From assembly GCA_947258675.1 (NCBI GenBank), contig CAMYJP010000042.1, positions 1 through 12,825 on the forward strand: a stretch of 12,825 bases of DNA. The letters run 5' to 3'. Positions within the stretch are counted from its first letter, which is position 1, and every line of letters starts with the position of its first letter. The position numbers were made by a program, and so were the translations under genes. The notes below the pieces were generated by a model, which was not told where the DNA came from, ran no database searches, and saw only the letters and a program-made list of their open reading frames with translations. This document shows positions 7,185 to 12,825 of this stretch, in pieces. Source of the stretch: an uncultured Desulfobulbaceae bacterium. GTDB taxonomy: Bacteria > Desulfobacterota > Desulfobulbia > Desulfobulbales > BM004.

Positions 7185-8870
7185 CTAATCAGAATGATAC
7201 ATCATTTTTCCAAATATTTCATCAACAGCCAATGCCTGTTTCATTTTTGCATCCAGAAAACCATCTGTTAAATATTCTCTGCTTTGCTCAATAATCGAAC
7301 AGATATCATCAATTTTTTCATTATCAGCCAAATCGATTATGGCAAGGATATTTTCAGCAAAATTCCTTACTATTTTGCGGCCATCTCCCAAGGTTGCCAT
7401 GATTTCAGCATATGTTCTGGCATTCTGGGTATGAAGCCTCGCCATGGCAAGGATTCCGTAAAGTGATGTCAATGTTGAGTGGCTTTCGATATCATCTTTT
7501 GGAATATCATTATTTTTTAGTGTCATTGCCATGGCAATCGAGATGAGAGTTGGTAATTTCTGGCTGACTCCAATCAGAAGGTCATGCTGGGTTGGCGTGT
7601 CCTGATATATATCAGCCCCGTGTTTGTAAAGGAATGATTCAAATTCACTACAAAGCACTCCGCTTTTTTTAGTACGTACAACAGCTGCGTTCTTATCCTT
7701 CATATTGGCAGCTTGAGGACCCCACAGGTTATGGACCAGCATAACTTCAATCCCTGGTCTGGTGTGTTTTAAGGCAGCATTTAATATGCTTTCAGCTTCT
7801 CCCGCCAAAAGGATGAGTGCTTGGCCGTCAGTAAGCAGCGGTGCATACTCTTCAATAGTGCCCACTGTTGCACTTATAGGAACGCAGATAACGATCACAT
7901 CGACTTTTGGAATCATATTTTCAGGTCTCAGTTTGCTCGAGCGTCCGGAAATAAGGCATTCATAACCTTCACTTGTCAATCTGGCGGCAAACCATTTACT
8001 CATATCGCCTGTGCCGATAAATCCAAATGATTGGATATGTTTGGTGCGCATATCCACTCTTGGGTAGCTGCCGAGCACTTTTATCGAACCAGGTTCCTGA
8101 ATGATATGATCTTCAATACATTTTAAGGCATTCCGAAAAGGTTCATCCTGGATATGACTTTCAGCTTCAATGTATATTTGTAGTTTCTGGGTCTTAATGT
8201 CAGTCTCAGAACGCATATCAAGAAGATTGACACCCCGTTTGCTGAATTCACCCAGAATGTCGTAGAGCAGTCCTACACGATCTTTGAGTGGTATGGAAAC
8301 CAGAGCAGTCGCATCATAACCGGTCGGTTCGGTTGGATATAAACTCAATACTGCATATCGTGTTCGATTGTACGGGGCCAGTTCCCGTTCACGAACGGTA
8401 AGCCCACCATTGCGCAAAATTTCCTCTGCACTGATGACACCTCTGTCGCTATAGTTGCTGGATAGAATCTCAGCGATTGCTTCCCTGGGATTTTGCACGA
8501 TCATCAGAGAAACATTTGGTAAATGACTGGCAATATATTCTTCGCACTGGCGCAGGTCTGATGCTTTGCCGACAATCATTTTCAGTTCGTTTTGCTCATT
8601 GATTGCGCCAAGAGACAGTTTTATCGGTAAAATGATATTATTAACCCATGAAATCCGGCCAGGTTTTTTCATAACCCGGAAAAACTCTTTGATCTCTCCT
8701 TCCCTGGTGTTATAGACAGGTATAACAGCCTGCTCCACTTCCTGTTTTTCAAGAGCATTTATTACCGTTGGAATTAGTGGATACAACTTCAGATCAGCGT
8801 CCGGTGCATACTGTTTTGCAGCGTGCCAGGCATGCGATCCTTCTGGTCCCAAAGTGGCAATGGTTTTCAT
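7185..8870 (-). CDS. tyrA: prephenate dehydratase-like / ACT / prephenate dehydrogenase fusion
   Basis: A 561-aa fusion for the end of phenylalanine/tyrosine synthesis, acting on prephenate. Residues 1-180 follow a prephenate dehydratase fold: TLGPEGS at 6-12, IPVYNTREG at 50-58 (usual form PIENS.EG) and NRTRY at 168-172, whose T170-R171 match the catalytic TRF motif. An ACT domain spans about 188-270 but lacks the usual ESRP Phe-binding motif, reading MRSET at 219-223. Residues 281-515 are a TyrA dehydrogenase: Rossmann motif GFIGTGDM (283-290), catalytic H380 in HNLWGP (usual form HPMFGP), and ARLHTQNARTYAEI at 477-490, which resembles the E. coli TyrA GRLFAQDPQLYADI segment. No chorismate mutase domain is seen. 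The start ATG8870 has AAGG 7 nt upstream. Dehydrogenase activity is the safer call; dehydratase activity is doubtful because several conserved positions differ. The gene is monocistronic by position and divergent from the helicase. Confidence 0.88.
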   Translation of the reverse strand: MKTIATLGPEGSHAWHAAKQYAPDADLKLYPLIPTVINALEKQEVEQAVIPVYNTREGEIKEFFRVMKKPGRISWVNNIILPIKLSLGAINEQNELKMIVGKASDLRQCEEYIASHLPNVSLMIVQNPREAIAEILSSNYSDRGVISAEEILRNGGLTVRERELAPYNRTRYAVLSLYPTEPTGYDATALVSIPLKDRVGLLYDILGEFSKRGVNLLDMRSETDIKTQKLQIYIEAESHIQDEPFRNALKCIEDHIIQEPGSIKVLGSYPRVDMRTKHIQSFGFIGTGDMSKWFAARLTSEGYECLISGRSSKLRPENMIPKVDVIVICVPISATVGTIEEYAPLLTDGQALILLAGEAESILNAALKHTRPGIEVMLVHNLWGPQAANMKDKNAAVVRTKKSGVLCSEFESFLYKHGADIYQDTPTQHDLLIGVSQKLPTLISIAMAMTLKNNDIPKDDIESHSTLTSLYGILAMARLHTQNARTYAEIMATLGDGRKIVRNFAENILAIIDLADNEKIDDICSIIEQSREYLTDGFLDAKMKQALAVDEIFGKMMYHSD

Positions 8871-9103
8871 AGGTTTACCTTAATTTGATTCTAAATTGAG
8901 TTTTCTGTTATTAAAGGTCTGAAAACAACGCGATATGCTACCATTTAATAGGTAAAAATAAAATTTAAAATTCATAGAGCCAGCAAAAGGCGCCGGCTTC
9001 ATCCGCAACATTACAGGTCAGTTACCGAAATTATCGTAAATTCATCGGAATATCCATGTCAGAAAGTTCAATTAAATAGTAATTAAACCAACCGGATAAA
9101 GCT
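8871..9103. other. divergent intergenic region between tyrA fusion and helicase
   Basis: This AT-rich 233-nt stretch must hold the 5' ends of both flanking genes, but I found no -35/-10 pair with good spacing for either. It contains an imperfect inverted repeat, CCGA-AATT (9025-9032) against AATT-CA-TCGG (9039-9048). A seven-codon frame MSESSIK begins at ATG9056 with GGAA 5 nt ahead; it is in the helicase frame and ends in tandem stops TAG TAA (9077-9082), so it cannot be part of the helicase unless read through. Confidence 0.45.
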
Positions 9104-12025
9104 TTGAAAAGCAACAATCGAAATTCACAACAAAAAACTCAGTCAGCTGATATTGCTGAATATATCTCTGCCTTGAAATCATCGCGTCGTTTCGGTTCTC
9201 AGGTGGTCTATCATCATGTGGTGGGGGGTAAAAAAGCTCAATATGCTCACTCTAAAAGACCATGGCCTGAAAGTTTTACCAGCGGACTGGACAGATTGGA
9301 CATAAATCGACTTTATTCTCACCAAGTTGCTGCAACTGATGAGGTGAGACGAAAAAGAAATATAATTGTTTCAACGCCCACAGCCAGTGGCAAAAGTCTG
9401 ATCTATAATCTGCCCGTGTTTGAAGAGATTTTGCTGCACCATAAATCCATGGCGCTCTATCTATTTCCGCTTAAGGCACTTGCCCAGGATCAATTGCGCG
9501 CAATAAAAGATCTTGCCGAAGGTATGGTAAAACCTTTGCAATTTTCAGCAGCAATTTACGATGGTGATACCAGTGCACATCACCGCAGAAAAATAAGACA
9601 GAATCCACCCAGAATTTTAATTACTAACCCGGATATGCTGCATTTGTCACTATTGGGATATCATGAAAAGTGGAGTCATTTATTTTCAGTTTTAACCCAT
9701 GTGATATTGGATGAGGTTCACACATATAAGGGAATTTTCGGATCACATATGGCATGGGTCCTCAGAAGGATGAACAGAATTTGCCGACTCTATAAAAGTG
9801 ACCCACTGTTTCTTTTGTCTTCTGCGACAGTTGGCAATCCTGAAGAGATGGCAGAGGATCTACTCAGTCGGCCTGTATTTGCGATTTCTAAAACAGGCGC
9901 ACCACAGGGTAAACGTCATTTTCTTTTTATTAACCCCATGGACAGCCCGGCATATTCTGCGTGTCTATTACTTGAGGCTTCTCTGCATAGGGGTTTACGG
10001 ACCATTGTTTATACTCAATCGAGAAAAATAGCTGAACTAATATATGTCTGGACAAAAAAGCGATTGGGAAAGCTTGCTGGAAAGTTGAGTTCGTATCGTG
10101 CCGGATATCTCGCAGATGAGCGGAGAGAAATTGAAGCCAAGTTATCTACAGGAGAACTTCTGGGGGTTGTGTCCACCAGTGCCTTGGAACTGGGAATCGA
10201 TATTGGCACTCTTGATATATGCATTCTGGTCGGATATCCGGGAACGGTTATGACCACCTGGCAGCGCTCCGGAAGAGTAGGGCGGAGCAGTCGTGAATCC
10301 CTGACCATACTTATTGCTCAGGAGGATGCTTTGGATCAGTATTTTATGCGGCATCCTGCTGACTTTTTCAAACGCGATGTTGAGTCAGCAGTCCTTAATC
10401 CTGATAATCGAACAATTTCTAAACAGCATCTGGCCTGTGCTGCCGCTGAACTTCCCATTTCAATAGATGATCCGATAATTGCAAATAAAGCAGCTCAATC
10501 AGTGGTACTTGAAATGGCTGACAAAGGTGCACTTTTGCTTTCTGAAGACGGAAGCCAATGGTTCGGGGCTAGAAAATACCCCCATCGTGAGATTAATCTG
10601 CGTGGAAGCGGAAGGACTTTTGTGATCCGGTCAGAAAACCAGGGAAAGGTCTTGGGTGAAATTGATGCCATGCGATGCATGAAAGAATGTCATCCAGGGG
10701 CTATATATCTTCATCGAGGTCTGACCTGGTTGGTTAAAAAACTTGATTTAAATAATCGTGAGGTGCTGGCGGCAAGAAAAAATGTCCATTATTTTACCAA
10801 ACCTTTAAGTGAAAAGAGAACCAATATATTAGATATATATAATACAAAGTTTATTCTTGGTCTTAAGGTGAGTTTTGGCTCTCTTCGAGTAACTGATCTG
10901 GTAACTGGTTTTCAGCGTCGTTTAGTTGCCGGACATAAACTGATCGCAACCGATAGCCTTGATCTGCCTCCTTCTATTTTTGAAACGGAGGGACTCTGGA
11001 TTGAAATTGCACCTGAGATTCAAAGTACTATTGAAAAGGGTAAAATGCATTTCATGGGTGGAATTCATGCGGTGGAACATATTCTGATCGGCATGTTTCC
11101 TTTGTTGGTGCTCTGCGATCGTAACGATGTTGGAGGTATAGCCTGTCCCTTTCATGAACAGCTTCCCGGACCAGGAATTTTTATATATGATGGGTATCCC
11201 GGCGGAGTTGGATTAAGTGCTAAAGCTTTTGAGAAAGTTGAAGAACTTCTACGTGCCGCCCTAGATACTCTCAATGATTGCGAATGTGAGATAGGTTGCC
11301 CATCCTGTGTCCATTCCCCAAAATGTGGTTCCGGTAACCGCCCTATGGATAAAGCTGCAGCATGCCATATTATTCATGGACTTTTGCAACCAAACCAAAA
11401 AGCAGGAAAAATTAGTGGAGAGCATTCATTGTTATCGGTGAAACACCCTAATGATCAGGAAAAAGAAGAATCTTCCGTTGCTCTTCCTGGAAGATATGGT
11501 GTTCTTGATCTTGAAACAAAACGTTCGGCAGATGAAGTTGGCGGTTGGCATCGGGCAGACAGAATGGGGATCAGTGTGGCGATTTTATATGATTCTAAAT
11601 CTGAAACATATCACACCTATCTTGAACAGGATATTTCTTCTCTCATTGATCATCTTCAAAAGCTTGATCTTTTAATAGGATTTAATATTAAAAGATTTGA
11701 TAACAGAGTGCTTTCAGCCTATACACCCTTAGACCTTAATTCCTTGCCAATTCTCGATATGTTGGAAGAAATTAAAAATCGCCTCGGATACAGGTTGAGC
11801 CTTGATCGGCTTGCAGAACACACCCTTGGGGAAAAGAAAAGCGCTAGCGGGCTTCAAGCATTGGAGTGGTATAAGGAAGGAAATTTTAAGGAAATTATTA
11901 CCTACTGTCAGAAGGATGTTGAAATTACCAGAAAACTTTATTTATTTGGCTTTCACAACCGTTATCTTCTGTTTAATAACAAAGCTGGAAAGGTTGTCAG
12001 ATTGCCTGTTCGTTTCAGAAGATAG
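9104..12025 (+). CDS. mrfA: MrfA/YprA-type DEAD/DEAH helicase fused to MrfB/YprB-like exonuclease
   Basis: A 973-aa protein expected to unwind DNA with ATP and degrade a strand. The helicase core has TPTASGKS (91-98, K97), PLKALAQDQ (122-130), TNPDMLH (174-180), DEVH (203-206) in the family-typical DEVHTYKG...FGSH context, SSAT (239-242), SALELGIDIG (359-368) and QRSGRVGR (387-394). DUF1998 follows (about 645-760) with zinc-type cysteines C726, C728, C732, C735, C741. After a polar linker (about 762-796) comes a DnaQ/RNase H-like domain: DLET with D802 and E804, FN..RFD with D866, and YCQKD with Y934 and D938, a complete DEDDy-type set. In Bacillus subtilis MrfA and MrfB are separate proteins for mitomycin-type damage repair; one chain here fits cooperation. 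TTG9104 is the only reasonable start, since TAG TAA at 9077-9082 closes the frame and the first in-frame ATG lies past motif I. Ribosome site weak (GGA at 9093-9095). DISARM-type DUF1998 helicases are less similar by motif context. Confidence 0.9.
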   Translation: MKSNNRNSQQKTQSADIAEYISALKSSRRFGSQVVYHHVVGGKKAQYAHSKRPWPESFTSGLDRLDINRLYSHQVAATDEVRRKRNIIVSTPTASGKSLIYNLPVFEEILLHHKSMALYLFPLKALAQDQLRAIKDLAEGMVKPLQFSAAIYDGDTSAHHRRKIRQNPPRILITNPDMLHLSLLGYHEKWSHLFSVLTHVILDEVHTYKGIFGSHMAWVLRRMNRICRLYKSDPLFLLSSATVGNPEEMAEDLLSRPVFAISKTGAPQGKRHFLFINPMDSPAYSACLLLEASLHRGLRTIVYTQSRKIAELIYVWTKKRLGKLAGKLSSYRAGYLADERREIEAKLSTGELLGVVSTSALELGIDIGTLDICILVGYPGTVMTTWQRSGRVGRSSRESLTILIAQEDALDQYFMRHPADFFKRDVESAVLNPDNRTISKQHLACAAAELPISIDDPIIANKAAQSVVLEMADKGALLLSEDGSQWFGARKYPHREINLRGSGRTFVIRSENQGKVLGEIDAMRCMKECHPGAIYLHRGLTWLVKKLDLNNREVLAARKNVHYFTKPLSEKRTNILDIYNTKFILGLKVSFGSLRVTDLVTGFQRRLVAGHKLIATDSLDLPPSIFETEGLWIEIAPEIQSTIEKGKMHFMGGIHAVEHILIGMFPLLVLCDRNDVGGIACPFHEQLPGPGIFIYDGYPGGVGLSAKAFEKVEELLRAALDTLNDCECEIGCPSCVHSPKCGSGNRPMDKAAACHIIHGLLQPNQKAGKISGEHSLLSVKHPNDQEKEESSVALPGRYGVLDLETKRSADEVGGWHRADRMGISVAILYDSKSETYHTYLEQDISSLIDHLQKLDLLIGFNIKRFDNRVLSAYTPLDLNSLPILDMLEEIKNRLGYRLSLDRLAEHTLGEKKSASGLQALEWYKEGNFKEIITYCQKDVEITRKLYLFGFHNRYLLFNNKAGKVVRLPVRFRR

Positions 12026-12405
12026 GATTGGCAACAACCAACACCTTTTTTCACTGTTGCAATGATTTTGTTATCCTTACCAGGACCACTGCGCAGATTA
12101 ACGGTCTCTCCCTTGACAATAACCGTTTTCTTGCTGGAAAGAAGGGAGCTGTATATCCAACCTTTGTCATTTTCGAAATCTTTTATCTGAGCCCAGTCGC
12201 CTTCGCGTTTCAGGATTTCAACAGGAAAACCTTTGAATACTTCCCATAAGACCTCATTTTTGGTGCTCGGTCCGGATCGGATATTAACGCCGTCTTTAAT
12301 TACGCTTGCGTATTCCTGAGCATAGGCAGAGATATTTGTAAAAATGAAAAGAATGAGTATCGTAAGTCCAAATATTTTAAGTATATTTTTTTTTTCGCTA
12401 TCCAT
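11962..12405 (-). CDS. secreted bacterial SH3-domain protein, C-terminally truncated
   Basis: From ATG12405 the product is 147 aa: a basic start, a hydrophobic segment (about 9-26) and a likely signal-peptidase site after AYA (27-29), so it is exported to the periplasm or envelope. A first SH3 repeat (about 33-90) has VNIRSGPS and GWIY; a second begins with VNLRSGPG (102-109) but its pattern is lost after VKKGV (118-122). The last 25 residues and the stop are antisense to the 3' end of the helicase gene, so the natural C-terminus (about 30-35 residues of the second repeat) appears to be missing. Such proteins usually bind peptidoglycan or peptides. A TTG at 12459 would add 18 residues before the signal peptide and is less likely. 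Ten consecutive A occur in codons 4-7, a possible slippage site. A promoter is seen at 12513-12541. Confidence 0.72.
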   Translation of the reverse strand: MDSEKKNILKIFGLTILILFIFTNISAYAQEYASVIKDGVNIRSGPSTKNEVLWEVFKGFPVEILKREGDWAQIKDFENDKGWIYSSLLSSKKTVIVKGETVNLRSGPGKDNKIIATVKKGVGCCQSYLLKRTGNLTTFPALLLNRR

Positions 12406-12512
12406 AATCAGTAATCCATTGGTTATGTTCTGATTGTTATGAAGAAGGTTTTCACTCAAAGTTCTGGGTTACAATAATCAGCTTGGAATCTTATCAGTTA
12501 TTTTTAAATAGT

Positions 12513-12541
12513 CCTATAGCATTATCAGCCCATCAAGTCAA
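12513..12541 (-). promoter_or_regulatory. candidate sigma-70 promoter for the SH3-domain gene
   Basis: On the - strand TTGACT (12536-12541) and TATAGG (12513-12518) are separated by 17 bp, with an extended -10 TG just upstream of the -10 box. It would give a leader of about 100 nt before ATG12405. The -10 box lacks the strongly conserved final T, so this is a moderate call. Confidence 0.5.
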
Positions 12542-12620
12542 TTCGAGAATTTGAATTTTCATATATGACGTATATTACAAAATCTTATGATTACATAATG
12601 TTAGGTCTCTTTGGAAAAAG

Positions 12621-12825
12621 TTACTGTAAATGGTCCATTGACAGGACTCGTATTGGACCGTAGCATGCAGAGGCTTCTTCTCCTGTATTATCAGTATCGG
12701 TCATTATTGCAATTGCATTAACGTCCCCCGGCTCACTGTTAAAGAATTTTTTAGAATCCTCTAGTATATTTCTTTTTTCTTCACGCCAGATCCCGGTATT
12801 CTCCGGGCCGCTTTCAACAGCAATC
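12621..12825 (-). CDS. DUF3047 family protein, C-terminal fragment (5' end outside window)
   Basis: A - strand frame open from the right edge gives 67 residues and stops at TAA 12621-12623. It reads IAVESGP at its visible start, then W-REEKRNI-LED, AIMTDTDNTGE and ACYGPIRVLS. The W..E.RN...D and MTDTDNTG...YG.I patterns are the C-terminal hallmarks of DUF3047, a family of mostly exported proteins of unknown function. The N-terminus and start lie beyond the window. The gene precedes the SH3 gene on the same strand, with 215 nt and a candidate promoter between them, so they are probably separately transcribed. Confidence 0.8.
   Translation of the reverse strand, partial: IAVESGPENTGIWREEKRNILEDSKKFFNSEPGDVNAIAIMTDTDNTGEEASACYGPIRVLSMDHLQ

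Noticed and set aside
8982..9000. GCCAGC/GCCGGC hairpin between the divergent genes as a terminator
   Set aside because: The stem has a mismatch, there is no T run, and no gene ends there.
9104..12025. DUF1998 helicase as part of a DISARM or similar phage-defence system
   Set aside because: No methylase, DrmB, phospholipase-D-type or other defence gene is nearby, and the DEVHTYKG...FGSH and SSAT contexts match the MrfA/YprA repair family.
12028..12249. 73-codon + strand frame after the helicase
   Set aside because: It is antisense to the SH3-domain gene, whose signal peptide and repeat motifs are clear, and its own translation resembles no family.

Overview
The window looks like chromosomal DNA from an AT-rich Gram-negative bacterium, most likely a member of the Desulfobacterota (former Deltaproteobacteria). 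The pointers are a 'two-CW' cysteine domain inside a giant hybrid kinase, single-domain response regulators of the style common there, a DUF3047 protein, an SH3-domain lipoprotein-like or periplasmic protein and a prephenate dehydratase/dehydrogenase fusion. This assignment rests on family knowledge and not on a database search. No rRNA, CRISPR array, transposase or phage gene is visible.

Region 1 (1-5946, + strand) is a signalling cluster of four genes: a membrane hybrid histidine kinase (7TM, PAS, two-CW, HisKA, HATPase, REC, REC, Hpt; 1161 aa), two stand-alone receiver proteins, and a soluble REC-HisKA-HATPase kinase. None has a DNA-binding or enzymatic output domain, so the cluster looks like a multistep phosphorelay whose output lies elsewhere. 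The first receiver of the large kinase has lost its phospho-acceptor aspartate (Asn) and its conserved lysine (Arg). A perfect 13-bp stem hairpin at 5986-6015 closes this region.

Region 2 (about 5979-8870, - strand) holds a tRNA-His gene with its own promoter and terminator, a 217-aa protein with zinc-ribbon-like cysteine clusters at both ends, and a 561-aa protein joining a divergent prephenate dehydratase domain, an ACT domain and a TyrA-type prephenate dehydrogenase domain (phenylalanine/tyrosine synthesis).

Region 3 (8871-12025, + strand) carries a divergently oriented 973-aa protein that joins a MrfA/YprA-type DEAD/DEAH helicase with its DUF1998 zinc-binding part to a DnaQ/RNase H-like 3'-5' exonuclease domain of the MrfB/YprB kind. 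In Bacillus subtilis those two activities are separate proteins acting together in repair of mitomycin-type DNA damage, so this is a plausible one-polypeptide repair nuclease-helicase. It appears to start at TTG.

Region 4 (about 11962-12825, - strand) has a secreted protein with bacterial SH3 repeats whose second repeat breaks off at the boundary with the helicase gene, suggesting a rearrangement there, and the C-terminal end of a DUF3047 protein running off the right edge. The strongest candidates for something under-described are the helicase-exonuclease fusion, the PDT-ACT-PDH fusion with altered active-site motifs, and the pseudo-receiver/two-CW hybrid kinase with its satellite receivers.
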